From the NCBI GenBank assembly GCA_934276485.1, contig CAKQTE010000095.1, forward strand, positions 1 to 58,520: DNA of 58,520 nt. The letters are read 5' to 3'. Shown here piece by piece: positions 16,060-25,524 of this stretch; the first letter of the stretch is position 1, and each line of letters starts with the position of its first letter. The position numbers and the translations under genes are program-made. A model generated the notes under the pieces. That model ran no database searches. It was not told the DNA's origin and saw nothing but the letters and a program-made list of their open reading frames with translations. Source of the DNA: an uncultured Spirochaetales bacterium (GTDB taxonomy: Bacteria; Spirochaetota; Spirochaetia; Sphaerochaetales; Sphaerochaetaceae).

Positions 16060-17541
16060 ATGGAAGTTCGTGTACGTTACGCCCCATCTCCAACGGGGTT
16101 GCAACATATTGGCGGAATAAGAACCGCACTATTTAACTATTTCTTTGCCAAGGCAAATGGCGGAAAGTTCATTCTTCGTGTAGAAGATACAGATAGAGAG
16201 AGGTATACAGATGAATCCCTACAGGATCTTTATGATACCCTTGATTGGCTTGGAATCAAATGGGACGAAGGCCCAGTTGTAGGGGGCGCATATGGCCCAT
16301 ATATCCAGTCTGAGAGATTCGATCTATACAAGAAATATGCAGAACAGCTTGTAGCTGAAGGTAAAGCTTATTATTGCTATTGTACTCCAGAGCGTTTGGA
16401 ACAAGTCAGACAGGAGCAGATTGCTTCAAAGTCTGAATACCAAGGCTATGATAGACATTGTGCTAACCTTACAGAAGAAGAGAGAAAGGCATACGAAGCT
16501 CAGGGCATAAAGCCTGTAATCAGACTAAAGGTTCCAACAGAGGGAAAGACAACCTTCCATGATGTTTTGATGGGCGATATCACAAGAAAGAACAAGGATA
16601 TCTCTCCAGATCCAATCCTTCTTAAGAGTGATGGATTCCCAACTTATCATCTGGCTAACGTAATTGATGACCACTTGATGGGAATTACACATGTAATGAG
16701 AGCACAGGAATGGATTCCTACAGGTCCTTTGCACATCATCCTCTATAAGGCATTTGGATGGGAGCCTCCAATTTATTGTCACTTGCCAATGGTTATGGGC
16801 AAGGATGGCCAGAAGCTATCCAAGCGTCATGGATCTACTGCTGTAAGAGACTTCAGAATGCAAGGATACCTACCTGAGGCTATTATCAACTATGTAACAC
16901 TAGTTGGATGGTCACTTGATGGATCTACTGAATTCTTCTCAAAGGAAGACCTAGAGAAGTGCTTCAAGATGGAAGGAATCCATAAGGCTCCTGGTACATT
17001 CGATTACAAGAAGCTTGAGTGGTTCAATGGTCAATATATCAGACAATGTGATAACGAAAGACTAAAGAGCTTGTTGCTTCCATACCTTGAGAAAGCTGGA
17101 TTTGTTAAGACTCCACTTTCTGCTGCCGATAGTGCTCTTGTTGATTCTCTCATTCCTCCTGTAAAGGAGAGATTGAAGGTTTTATCAGATGTAGTGCCTC
17201 TAACAGCATTCATCTTTGATGATAAGCCTGTTACAGACAAGAGCATATATGTTGCTAAGGGCTCTGATTTGGACAAGACAATCACTGCTCTTGAGAAAGG
17301 CTCGGAGATCCTTATCGCAGGCTTGAGGGAAGGAAGAGAAGAAAGCGCAATCGAAGAGGATTTGGTTGAGCTATCCAAAGAGCTTGAAATAAAGATCAAT
17401 GGAGTGTTCCAGCCTATTAGAGTTGCGATCACAAACTCAACAGTATCATTACCACTCTTTGATTCTATCAGACTAATCGGTATCGACGAAACAGAAAGCA
17501 GGCTTCAGCGTGCATTGAATATCTTGAAGGAGAATAACTAA
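16060..17541 (+). CDS. gltX: Glutamate--tRNA ligase
   Basis: A class I synthetase of 493 residues that charges tRNA-Glu, and possibly also tRNA-Gln if a GatCAB pathway is present (not visible here). The HIGH motif region is RYAPSPTGLQHIGGIRTALF and the KMSKS-type loop reads QKLSKRHGS. A Cys-containing zinc-like insert (YYCYCTPERLE...DRHCANL) precedes the stem-contact fold. The start ATG has AAGGAG seven bases upstream. First gene of a three-synthetase operon (next ORF 1 bp away), preceded by a structured leader. Confidence 0.97.
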   Translation: MEVRVRYAPSPTGLQHIGGIRTALFNYFFAKANGGKFILRVEDTDRERYTDESLQDLYDTLDWLGIKWDEGPVVGGAYGPYIQSERFDLYKKYAEQLVAEGKAYYCYCTPERLEQVRQEQIASKSEYQGYDRHCANLTEEERKAYEAQGIKPVIRLKVPTEGKTTFHDVLMGDITRKNKDISPDPILLKSDGFPTYHLANVIDDHLMGITHVMRAQEWIPTGPLHIILYKAFGWEPPIYCHLPMVMGKDGQKLSKRHGSTAVRDFRMQGYLPEAIINYVTLVGWSLDGSTEFFSKEDLEKCFKMEGIHKAPGTFDYKKLEWFNGQYIRQCDNERLKSLLLPYLEKAGFVKTPLSAADSALVDSLIPPVKERLKVLSDVVPLTAFIFDDKPVTDKSIYVAKGSDLDKTITALEKGSEILIAGLREGREESAIEEDLVELSKELEIKINGVFQPIRVAITNSTVSLPLFDSIRLIGIDETESRLQRALNILKENN

Positions 17542-17542
17542 T

Positions 17543-18871
17543 ATGGCAGATACAGTAACAATGGACAAAATCGTCTCTCTATGTCGTAGACGTGGTTTTA
17601 TCTACCAGTCATCAGAAATTTATGGCGGACTTAATGGTGCTTATGACTACGGTCCAATGGGTGTTGAACTAAAGAACAATATTCGTGATTTCTGGTGGAA
17701 GGAAATGACTCAGATGCACGACAACATCGTTGGCTTGGATGCTTCTATCTTGATGCACCCACGTGTATGGGAAGCTTCTGGTCACGTATCAAACTTCTCA
17801 GACCCAATGGTTGACTGTAAGGTTTGTAAGTCTAGATTCAGAGCAGATCAGATTGATCTTAATGCTCCATGCCCAGTTTGTGGAAACAGGGATTCTTTCA
17901 CAGAGCCAAGAAACTTCAACTTGATGTTTGAGTCTCATATCGGTGCAAACAAAGATGCAGCAAGTGTTATCTACCTACGCCCAGAGACAGCTCAGGGTAT
18001 CTATGTAGACTTTAAGAATGTCGTACAGTCATCAAGAGTAAAGATCCCATTCGGTATCGCTCAGGTTGGTAAGTCATTCAGAAACGAGATCACAACAAAG
18101 AACTTTATCTTCCGTTCATGCGAGTTTGAGCAGATGGAGATGCAGTTCTTCTGTAAGCCAGGAACAGACGAGGAGTGGTTCCCATACTGGAGAGCGGAAA
18201 GAATGAAGTTCTACCAGAAGATGGGTATCAGACCAGATAGACTCAGATGGCACCAGCATGGACCAGATGAACTGGCATTCTATGCAAAGGATGCTTATGA
18301 TATCCAGTTCTACTTCCCAATGGGATGGCAGGAGCTTGAAGGTGTTCACTCAAGAACAGACTATGACCTTACTCAGCATACTAAGTTCTCAGGCAAGGAT
18401 CTTACATACCTCGATCCAGATACAAAGGAAAAGTATATTCCTTATGTTGTTGAGACATCAGCAGGTCTTACTAGAAACGTTCTTATGGCTCTTTCTGATG
18501 CATATGATGAAGAAGAGATTGCAGAGGGCGATATTAGAACTGTTCTTCATTTCCATCCATATATTGCTCCTGTTAAGGTTGCAGTTCTTCCTCTTGTCAA
18601 GAAAGATGGTCTTGGAGAGTATGCAGAGAAGCTTGAACACTCACTTAGAGAGGATTTCAAGACATTCTACGATCAGTCAGGTGCTATCGGAAGAAGATAC
18701 AGAAGACAGGATGAGATCGGTACTCCATATTGCGTTACAGTTGACTACCAGACACTCGAGGATCACACAGTAACTCTAAGATACAGAGACTCAATGAAGC
18801 AGGAGAGAGTCGCAGTAGATCAGCTGGCTTCTGTTATCAAGCAGGCTATGAAGGATTACAAGAGGGTTTAA
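17543..18871 (+). CDS. glyQS: Glycine--tRNA ligase (homodimeric type)
   Basis: A 442-residue class II synthetase of the alpha-2 type, shared by bacteria such as Thermus, Mycoplasma and spirochaetes, and by eukaryotes. Class II signatures are visible: RPETAQGIYVDFKNVVQSSR (motif 2 region), FRNEITTKNFIFRSCEFEQM, and the late motif 3 area around ETSAGLTRNVLMALSDAYD. A zinc-ribbon-like pair (CKVCKSRF and CPVCGNRD) lies near residues 95-115. The C-terminal anticodon domain begins near VKVAVLPLVKKDGLG. It starts one base after gltX. Confidence 0.97.
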   Translation: MADTVTMDKIVSLCRRRGFIYQSSEIYGGLNGAYDYGPMGVELKNNIRDFWWKEMTQMHDNIVGLDASILMHPRVWEASGHVSNFSDPMVDCKVCKSRFRADQIDLNAPCPVCGNRDSFTEPRNFNLMFESHIGANKDAASVIYLRPETAQGIYVDFKNVVQSSRVKIPFGIAQVGKSFRNEITTKNFIFRSCEFEQMEMQFFCKPGTDEEWFPYWRAERMKFYQKMGIRPDRLRWHQHGPDELAFYAKDAYDIQFYFPMGWQELEGVHSRTDYDLTQHTKFSGKDLTYLDPDTKEKYIPYVVETSAGLTRNVLMALSDAYDEEEIAEGDIRTVLHFHPYIAPVKVAVLPLVKKDGLGEYAEKLEHSLREDFKTFYDQSGAIGRRYRRQDEIGTPYCVTVDYQTLEDHTVTLRYRDSMKQERVAVDQLASVIKQAMKDYKRV

Positions 18872-18874
18872 TAG

Positions 18875-20125
18875 ATGAATAGTGCATTAAAGATACTTCA
18901 GGACAGAGGATTCATTAACGCTTGTACAGATATTGATGCTCTTTCAGATTTGATGGACAAAGAGAAAGTAACATTCTACTGTGGAGTAGACCCAACTGGA
19001 GCATCCCTACACATTGGTCACATTGTTCCTTTCTTTGCTATGCACCATTTGCAGGCAGAAGGCCACAATCCTATCGCACTTGTTGGCGGTGGAACAGGAA
19101 TGATCGGGGATCCATCTGGAAAGACTGAGATGCGTAAGATCCTTTCTAAGGAACAGATTTCATCTAACGCTTCAGCTATTATGGCGCAACTTGGAAAGAT
19201 TGTTGATTTTTCTGACAATCCTCAGCCTGGCTATGGCAAGGCTAGAATGATGAACAACGCAGATTGGCTCATTGGACTGAATTACATTGACTTCTTAAGA
19301 GACGTAGGTGTTCATTTCTCTGTCAATAGAATGCTCACATTCGAGGGTGTTAAGCAGAGACTTGAAAGAGGTTTGTCATTCATTGAGTTCAACTATCAGC
19401 TATTGCAGAGCTATGACTACTATATGCTTAACAAGCTTGCAGGAGACAGATTGCAAATTGGTGGCGCTGACCAATGGGGTAACATCGTAGCTGGTATTGA
19501 CCTTGTACAGAAGCTTGGTGGTCCACAGTGCTATGGTCTTACATTCAACCTTATCATGCGCTCAGATGGAAAGAAGATGGGTAAGAGTGAAAAGGGTGCT
19601 GTATTCTTGGATCCAGATATGTATTCTCCATATGATTTCTATCAATATTGGAGAAACGTAAACGATGCTGACGTTACAAAGTTCATGAAGATCTTTACAT
19701 TCATGAGCCTTGATGAGATTGCAGAGTATGAAGATCCAAAGAGAAACATCAACGAAGCAAAAGAACGCTTGGCTTATGAGCAGACAAAGATTATCCATGG
19801 CGAAGAAGAAGCAGATAAAGCACGTGATGCTGCAAAGTCTCTATTCTCAGCTGGAGCTCCTGTTAGCAAGGAAGGAATGCCAACTATTGAGATCGATAGA
19901 GGCGAGCTTGAAAATGGTATGGGTATTCTAGAGCTATATACACGCTCTGGTCTATGTGCTTCAAATGGAGACTCAAGACGCTTGGTTGTCCAGGGTGGAG
20001 CAGAAGTCAATGGCGAGAAGATTACAGATCCTAAGAGTGTAATTACATCTTCTATGACAGATAGTGATGGAGACATCCTCTTGAAAGCTGGTAAGAAGCG
20101 CTATTGTAGAATCGTACTTAAGTAG
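18875..20125 (+). CDS. tyrS: Tyrosine--tRNA ligase
   Basis: A 416-residue class I synthetase charging tRNA-Tyr. The HIGH region is CGVDPTGASLHIGHIVPF, the tyrosine pocket includes QLLQSYDYYMLNK and GGADQWGNIVAGIDL, and the KMSKS loop reads GKKMGKSEKGA. The last 70 residues form an S4 RNA-binding domain (SRRLVVQGGAEVNGEKI). It starts 3 bp after glyQS and is the last gene of the operon, followed by a strong bidirectional terminator. Confidence 0.97.
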   Translation: MNSALKILQDRGFINACTDIDALSDLMDKEKVTFYCGVDPTGASLHIGHIVPFFAMHHLQAEGHNPIALVGGGTGMIGDPSGKTEMRKILSKEQISSNASAIMAQLGKIVDFSDNPQPGYGKARMMNNADWLIGLNYIDFLRDVGVHFSVNRMLTFEGVKQRLERGLSFIEFNYQLLQSYDYYMLNKLAGDRLQIGGADQWGNIVAGIDLVQKLGGPQCYGLTFNLIMRSDGKKMGKSEKGAVFLDPDMYSPYDFYQYWRNVNDADVTKFMKIFTFMSLDEIAEYEDPKRNINEAKERLAYEQTKIIHGEEEADKARDAAKSLFSAGAPVSKEGMPTIEIDRGELENGMGILELYTRSGLCASNGDSRRLVVQGGAEVNGEKITDPKSVITSSMTDSDGDILLKAGKKRYCRIVLK

Positions 20126-20144
20126 TTTTATTTATACTTATACT

Positions 20145-20178
20145 AAAAGACCTCAAGCATCTCTGCCTGAGGTCTTTT
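20145..20178. terminator. Bidirectional terminator between tyrS and mtnA
   Basis: A perfect 11-bp stem (AAAAGACCTCA 20145-20155 with TGAGGTCTTTT 20168-20178) with A and T runs on both sides. It serves both convergent operons. Confidence 0.85.
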
Positions 20179-20181
20179 ACA

Positions 20182-21201
20182 TTATAGCTCTTCGCCATTC
20201 TTTATTCTTTCGATGTTTACATCAAATGGTGGTCTGATGATACCTTTTTCTGTGATGATTCCAGTGATGTTCTGATGTGGTGTTACATCAAAAGCAGGGT
20301 TGTAGACCTTCATCTTTTCTGGAGCTACCAATACTCCACCAGGTCTTTTAACCTCATCTTCATCTCTTTCCTCAATTGGAATGTCTGAGCCTTTTCTCAT
20401 CTCGAAATCAATTGTTGTTGTAGGTGCAACAGAGTAGAATGGAACGCCATATTCCTTACAGATAACAGAGAGTGCGAATGTGCCTAGTTTATTTGCAACA
20501 TCTCCTTCTGCTGTAATTCTGTCAGCGCCTAGGATAACGCAGTCGATCTTTCCATCTCTGATTAAGGTTGCAGCAGCACTATCTGGGATGAGTGTTGAAG
20601 GAATTCCTGCTTCAGTTAGCTCCCAAGATGTGAGTCTTGCACCCTGGAATCTAGGACGAGTCTCATCGGCATAAACATGTATGTTCTTTCCTGAGTAATA
20701 TGCTTCCTTGATAACTCCAAGAGCTGTTCCCCAACCACATGTTGCGAGGGCTCCAGCATTGCAGTGTGTAAGAATTGTAGCACCTGGTCTTACAACTGTA
20801 TTGCCGATTCTAGATAGCTTATGGTTCATCTCAATGTCTTCTCTGACAATTTTATGAGCTTCTTCTAGAAGTGCTTTCTCGTTCTTCTCTTCAGCTTTCT
20901 TGACCATTCTGTCTACAGCCCACATCAGGTTTACAGCTGTTGGACGGGAGTCCCTGATATGCTTTGCTTTCTTCAAAAACAGATCCCAATCGCCATTTGC
21001 TTCCTTATATGCAAGGTAAACTCCATAGCCAGCTGTACCTCCGATAGCAGGAGCCCCTCTAACGATCATATCCTTAATTGCAAAAGCAACATCTTCACTA
21101 GTGTCACACCAAGTGTATTCAAATTGTGCAGGAAGAATTCTCTGATCAATCAGCTTTAGTCTTCCATCAATAAATTCAAGTGCTTTGAAGTTCTCTTCCA
21201 T
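20182..21201 (-). CDS. mtnA: S-methyl-5-thioribose-1-phosphate isomerase
   Basis: A 339-residue aldose-ketose isomerase that converts methylthioribose-1-phosphate to methylthioribulose-1-phosphate in methionine/MTA salvage. Family landmarks are RGAPAIGGTAGYGVYLA, the catalytic Cys in NAGALATCGWGTALG, and the catalytic Asp in ILGADRITAEGDVANKLGT. A strong Shine-Dalgarno (AAGGAG) precedes the ATG. It lies 13 bp downstream of the deaminase gene in the same operon. The homologous eIF2B-alpha-like fold is distinguished by the Cys/Asp pair. Confidence 0.93.
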   Translation of the reverse strand: MEENFKALEFIDGRLKLIDQRILPAQFEYTWCDTSEDVAFAIKDMIVRGAPAIGGTAGYGVYLAYKEANGDWDLFLKKAKHIRDSRPTAVNLMWAVDRMVKKAEEKNEKALLEEAHKIVREDIEMNHKLSRIGNTVVRPGATILTHCNAGALATCGWGTALGVIKEAYYSGKNIHVYADETRPRFQGARLTSWELTEAGIPSTLIPDSAAATLIRDGKIDCVILGADRITAEGDVANKLGTFALSVICKEYGVPFYSVAPTTTIDFEMRKGSDIPIEERDEDEVKRPGGVLVAPEKMKVYNPAFDVTPHQNITGIITEKGIIRPPFDVNIERIKNGEEL

Positions 21202-21214
21202 GTTATCTCCTTTT

Positions 21215-22495
21215 TTATCTCTTTAAAATATCATTCCACTGTCGGTATGTATTTCTTATTGCTTTATCTTCATCTATAGTTGTCAGCAAGCCTTTATCCA
21301 AAAGTGCCTTACCTCTAGAATAGACATATTCTATATTACTTCTGTCCAAGCTAAATACGATTGCAGAAAATGGATCGTTGGTTGGAGTTGTATTGAGCTT
21401 GTTCATATCCAAAACGATGAAATCTGCTTCCTTTCCACTTTCGAGGGATCCTATCTTATTATCCAATCCCAAAGCTTTAGCGCCGTCCTTTGTTGCCATC
21501 TTAATAATATCGTATGGAGATAGAATTGATGGAGTTAGTGTTGATACGCTTGAAAGCATTGACGCAAGATTCATCTCTTTTAGTAGATTTAGATTGTTGT
21601 TTGAACTTGCGCCATCTGTACCAAGTGCGACATTGATTCCTTTGCTTTTATATGCAGCAACGGGAGCAATTCCACTTGCAAGCTTACAGTTTGACGAAGG
21701 ATTATGTATGATACTCGATCCGCGTCTGCTGATGATATCCTGTTCTTCTTCATCTAGCCATACACCATGAGCAAGGTATGTTCTTTCATTGAGAACTCCT
21801 AAGCTGTCGAGTAGGCGAGCAGGTGTTAGTCCAAACTCCTTGATAGAGTCCTCGACTTCTTTCTTTGTCTCACTTAAGTGAGTATTGAAATATGTCCCTC
21901 TATCTTCTGCCCATTCTTTACAAAGAGAGTATGTACCAGGTGAGCATGTGTAGATAGCATGTACTGCTGCATCGATTCTTAGATTATTATTCTCTCCAAT
22001 AGCATCATCAAGTCTTGGAACAAGTTCCTTAATTCTTCTTTTCGATTCATTCTCGTCTCCGAAGAATGTTAGTCCTATGATTCCTCTCATTCCAGTTTCT
22101 GTACATGCTCTTGCAGTTTCCCATGTATTGAAATACATATCTGCAAAAGTAGTGCATCCAGATTTGATCATCTCACCAAGTCCTAGAATGGAAGCATGAT
22201 ATATGTCTTCATCTACAAGTTTATCTTCAATTGGCCATATTTGGCTTAGCCAGCTGAATAGGTCTAATGTATCATCTTTATAATTGCGCATGAGTGTCAT
22301 CGCAAGGTGTGTATGACAATTTACAAATGCAGGAAGAATTATCTTACCTTCGCAATTGATCGTATGGTCTGCAGTATCATTTATTGATTGGGCTATTTTG
22401 ATGATTTTCTCATCTTCAATTAGCATGTCTCCAACAAAATGATACTTATCCTCAGTCATTGGGATTATAGTTGCATTCTTAAATAATGTTTTCAT
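21215..22495 (-). CDS. mtaD: 5-methylthioadenosine / S-adenosylhomocysteine deaminase-type amidohydrolase
   Basis: A 426-residue zinc amidohydrolase of the TRZ/ATZ-MtaD group. Metal ligands are visible in VNCHTHLAMTLMRN, in HLSETKKEVEDS and in ALGTDGASSNNNLNLLKEMN. The second-strand HxH and late GTDGA motifs favour MTA/SAH deaminase over cytosine or chlorohydrolase members, though substrate is an inference. With mtnA it suggests the route MTA to methylthioinosine, phosphorolysis, then methylthioribose-1-phosphate. No Shine-Dalgarno: TATCAT ends 6 nt before the ATG, so this operon probably starts leaderless. Confidence 0.88.
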   Translation of the reverse strand: MKTLFKNATIIPMTEDKYHFVGDMLIEDEKIIKIAQSINDTADHTINCEGKIILPAFVNCHTHLAMTLMRNYKDDTLDLFSWLSQIWPIEDKLVDEDIYHASILGLGEMIKSGCTTFADMYFNTWETARACTETGMRGIIGLTFFGDENESKRRIKELVPRLDDAIGENNNLRIDAAVHAIYTCSPGTYSLCKEWAEDRGTYFNTHLSETKKEVEDSIKEFGLTPARLLDSLGVLNERTYLAHGVWLDEEEQDIISRRGSSIIHNPSSNCKLASGIAPVAAYKSKGINVALGTDGASSNNNLNLLKEMNLASMLSSVSTLTPSILSPYDIIKMATKDGAKALGLDNKIGSLESGKEADFIVLDMNKLNTTPTNDPFSAIVFSLDRSNIEYVYSRGKALLDKGLLTTIDEDKAIRNTYRQWNDILKR

Positions 22496-22501
22496 ATATC
22501 T

Positions 22502-22530
22502 ATGATATATCTAAGAAACGTTCTTGGAAA
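22502..22530 (-). promoter_or_regulatory. Promoter of the mtaD-mtnA operon
   Basis: Minus-strand -35 TTTCCA (22525-22530), 17-bp spacer, -10 TATCAT (22502-22507), 6 nt before the ATG. Confidence 0.55.
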
Positions 22531-22534
22531 GAAA

Positions 22535-22566
22535 AGAGCCACAACTTACTAAATCTGTGTGGCTCT
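22535..22566 (-). terminator. Terminator of the AAA-ATPase/nuclease gene
   Basis: A 9-bp stem (AGAGCCACA/TGTGGCTCT) followed on the minus strand by TTTTC. It ends the upstream minus-strand gene and partly overlaps the mtaD promoter. Confidence 0.75.
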
Positions 22567-22588
22567 GCAATAGGAAAGATAATCTAAC

Positions 22589-24181
22589 TTAGAGAATCTC
22601 TTCCTTGTACTCTGTGATATTCTTTTCCTTTGATGAGAAGTTGATTCCAACAAGGTGCACTGTCTTTGTCTTTCTGACTACATCAAATTGTTTTGCATAT
22701 CCCTTGTCGTGTATTTGCTTGAGAGCAATATCTGCAGACTGGTCACGCTTGAACTCAAAGACATAGATGTGTTTCTCAGTCTTCAAAATTGCATCAACTC
22801 GTCCATTCTTCGTCTCTATCTCGCTACCTATCTCAGCACCCAACGCCTTCATCGATGAGAAGAATATGGAACTGTAATATAGTTCGTCTGCATTCTTTGA
22901 AATGTCGTATGGAAGTGCTTCATATATTGACTTCAACCTATCGATTGCATCTTTTAGGCGTCCGTCCGCAAAACACTTGTCTATCTTTAACTCTGAGAAT
23001 GAAGATGCAGATGTTCTTCCTCCATAGAGAGCAAGGATATTCTTTGAATATGCAGTCGCTACCTCATCATTAGGAAAATCCAGAAGAAGAAGGTTTTTAT
23101 TATCCTCATCCACACCCTTTATCGTAAGATAGCCAGATTGAAGCAAAAGAGATCTATATGACGCAGAATCAATATCATTGGATGCCATTGCAAGAATGTC
23201 GAATGTGGTTATGTTATCTTTATCTATTACTCTTGCAACGTCCTTCGATATATCGAATCTTACCTTTTTCGCAACATCCATCAACAGCTTCATGTTACCG
23301 GTGTCTATCCAGTAGTTATTAAAGTTTTCTCCTCCTTTCGAGAAGAATAATCCAATAGATACTGGATTATATACTGCAACATCAGACTCAGGTGAGAATC
23401 TATAGCCATCATATTTGTTCGCAAGCTTTGACATATATTCCTCACGAGACATGCCAGAGGCTTTCAATCCATTTTCTATGTACTCTGCAAAGTATAAGCC
23501 GAGCTCTTCATCTGTATATCCAAAGAGGGTAGCATACTCTTTGTCCATGGATATATCATTAAGATTGTTCATTGATGAGAAGATACTTACCTTTGCAAAC
23601 TTAGTAACACCTGTAATGAATACGAATTTCACATACTCTGATTGAGCTTTGATAACAGAAAAGAAAACCTTTAAGACTTCTCTTAGTGCTTCAACCTTTG
23701 GATTATTGATATTATTTGAAAGGATATTGTCATACTCATCTACAAGGATGACAACATTTCCTTTTGCCATTGCGAGTTCTTGTATCGTTCGTTTGAAATA
23801 GACACCGAGATCAGAAGATTTTTTTACAATTATTCCATATTCAGATGCAATATCATCAATAGTATCAAATAACGCATTTTTTAATTCCTTCGGCGTAGTT
23901 GCATCAAAAGAACTTAGATCTATATGAATTACAGGGTATTCCTTCCAGTCGTAATCCTTCTCATATATCTTTAATCCCTTGAATAAATCTTTCTTTCCTT
24001 TGAAGATTGCTTCTAGGGTAGATATAGCAAGCGTCTTTCCAAATCTTCTAGGTCGAGAGCAAAAGAAATATGTGCTTCCACTTGTCATAAGATTATAAAT
24101 AATATCAGTTTTATCGACATAGATATTATTATCTTCGATAAGTTTTCTAAAAGAGCTTATTCCAACGTCAATGCTTTTCAT
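22589..24181 (-). CDS. AAA-ATPase-like / PD-(D/E)XK nuclease family protein (full length)
   Basis: 530 residues with the architecture of the widespread PF09820 (AAA-ATPase_like) plus PF08011 (PDDEXK_9) proteins. The P-loop is SRPRRFGKTL at 42-51, Walker B is VVILVDEYDNIL near 135-146, and the C-terminal nuclease motif is GRVDAILKTEKHIYVFEFK, with the D and the E-F-K pair. These proteins are multicopy in gut anaerobes and spirochaetes; their function is unknown. No Shine-Dalgarno: a perfect TATAAT lies 7 nt before the ATG. A truncated paralogue sits directly upstream. Confidence 0.88.
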   Translation of the reverse strand: MKSIDVGISSFRKLIEDNNIYVDKTDIIYNLMTSGSTYFFCSRPRRFGKTLAISTLEAIFKGKKDLFKGLKIYEKDYDWKEYPVIHIDLSSFDATTPKELKNALFDTIDDIASEYGIIVKKSSDLGVYFKRTIQELAMAKGNVVILVDEYDNILSNNINNPKVEALREVLKVFFSVIKAQSEYVKFVFITGVTKFAKVSIFSSMNNLNDISMDKEYATLFGYTDEELGLYFAEYIENGLKASGMSREEYMSKLANKYDGYRFSPESDVAVYNPVSIGLFFSKGGENFNNYWIDTGNMKLLMDVAKKVRFDISKDVARVIDKDNITTFDILAMASNDIDSASYRSLLLQSGYLTIKGVDEDNKNLLLLDFPNDEVATAYSKNILALYGGRTSASSFSELKIDKCFADGRLKDAIDRLKSIYEALPYDISKNADELYYSSIFFSSMKALGAEIGSEIETKNGRVDAILKTEKHIYVFEFKRDQSADIALKQIHDKGYAKQFDVVRKTKTVHLVGINFSSKEKNITEYKEEIL

Positions 24182-24188
24182 ATAAATA

Positions 24189-24194
24189 ATTATA
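24189..24194 (-). promoter_or_regulatory. -10 box of the full-length AAA-ATPase/nuclease gene
   Basis: Minus-strand TATAAT ending 7 nt before the ATG. The -35 position carries only a weak TTTTCT. Confidence 0.5.
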
Positions 24195-24254
24195 ACATAA
24201 AAGTAGTTATCAGAAAAACATATCTCCTCCGCCTTGATATCAAGGCACTATTTC

Positions 24255-25478
24255 TCAATAGGTCTGTGTTGTCAATATGTTATCATCTTTTCGTATTTGT
24301 TCCTCTGTCTCTTTATAAGAAGGAGCAAGCTTAATCAGGTAATTTGTATATGCAGATTTGACATCTTCATTAGGAAAATCAAGAACAAGCAGTGCTGAGG
24401 AATCCTCATCTATGCCTTTGATTGTTAGATATCCATATTGATACAGAAGTGCCCTGTATTTTGGAAATGAACATTTGTCAGCTTTCGTCATATTAAGAAT
24501 ATTGAATCTTCGAACAACCTCTTTATCAATGATTCTTGCAACATCCGTTATATCAAACGTAACCTTCTTCGTAATTTCATGAAGACAAAGAGTCAGTCCT
24601 ATCTCTGTCCAGTAGTGATGGAAATATTCTCCTCCATCTGAAAAGAACAGTCCAACCAATACTGGATTGTATACTGTTTCTTCCTGATAAGGAGAGAACC
24701 TGTATCCTCCATAGGTCTTTCTTATCTTCTCTAGGTAGCTTTCTCTTGAGAGTCCCGTTTTCTCAATTCCTTTCTCAATACATTCAGCAAAGTAGTATTC
24801 AAGCTCTTTCTGTGTATAACCAAAGAGAGTTGAGAATCTCTCATCCATAGAGATGTCATCTAGTACATTCATGCTGCTGAAGACAGAATTTGGCACGAAC
24901 TCTGTAACGCCTGTAACCAATACGAATCTAATATACTCGTATTCCGATTTAGTTACTTCAAGGAAGCTCCAAAGTATGTCTCTCATCTCTTCAACTTGAG
25001 GATTATTCAAGTTGGAAGTTAGGATCTTGTCGTATTCATCTATTAGGATTACAACCTTTTCTTTCTTTGAAATACTTTCGATTAAATCTGACCATGCATC
25101 GTAATACTCTGCATCTTTGTCAAATTCAACGGCGAACTCGATGGATAGATTCTCAACCTTCTTCTTAAGGCTCTTTTTAAGCATTTCAACATTTGTCGCA
25201 TGAATGCTACCAAGGTTAATATGAATTACAGGATATTCCTTCCAGTCGTAATCCATGTCATATATCTTCAAACCCTTGAATAAATCTTTCTTTCCTTTGA
25301 AGATTGCTTCTAATGTCGAGAGAGTGAGTGTTCTTCCGAATCTTCTGGGACGAGAGCAAAAGAAATAGGTGTTTCCACTTGTTATAAGGTCATATAGGAT
25401 ATCTGTCTTATCGACATAGATAAAATCATTGGTGATTAGATTCTCAAAAGAAGGGTTGTCGGTAATTATTTTCCTCAT
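24255..25478 (-). CDS. Truncated AAA-ATPase-like paralogue without nuclease domain
   Basis: 407 residues from ATG 25478 (the frame is open to 25535, but without a start signal). Close to residues 1-380 of the downstream paralogue; the ATPase part is nearly identical over long stretches even at DNA level. Two losses are visible. The P-loop reads RPRRFGRTL, with Arg for the essential Lys. The protein also ends soon after the linker, lacking the whole PD-(D/E)XK domain. It is probably an inactive or decaying copy, or a regulatory subunit. TATAAT lies 7 nt before the ATG. Confidence 0.8.
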   Translation of the reverse strand: MRKIITDNPSFENLITNDFIYVDKTDILYDLITSGNTYFFCSRPRRFGRTLTLSTLEAIFKGKKDLFKGLKIYDMDYDWKEYPVIHINLGSIHATNVEMLKKSLKKKVENLSIEFAVEFDKDAEYYDAWSDLIESISKKEKVVILIDEYDKILTSNLNNPQVEEMRDILWSFLEVTKSEYEYIRFVLVTGVTEFVPNSVFSSMNVLDDISMDERFSTLFGYTQKELEYYFAECIEKGIEKTGLSRESYLEKIRKTYGGYRFSPYQEETVYNPVLVGLFFSDGGEYFHHYWTEIGLTLCLHEITKKVTFDITDVARIIDKEVVRRFNILNMTKADKCSFPKYRALLYQYGYLTIKGIDEDSSALLVLDFPNEDVKSAYTNYLIKLAPSYKETEEQIRKDDNILTTQTY

Positions 25479-25485
25479 GTAGGTA

Positions 25486-25491
25486 ATTATA
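25486..25491 (-). promoter_or_regulatory. -10 box of the truncated ATPase gene
   Basis: Minus-strand TATAAT ending 7 nt before ATG 25478, in the same position as in the full-length paralogue. -35 weak (TTTATA). Confidence 0.5.
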
Positions 25492-25524
25492 GCCCCGAAA
25501 TCGGTAACTATAAAAATTAATGAA

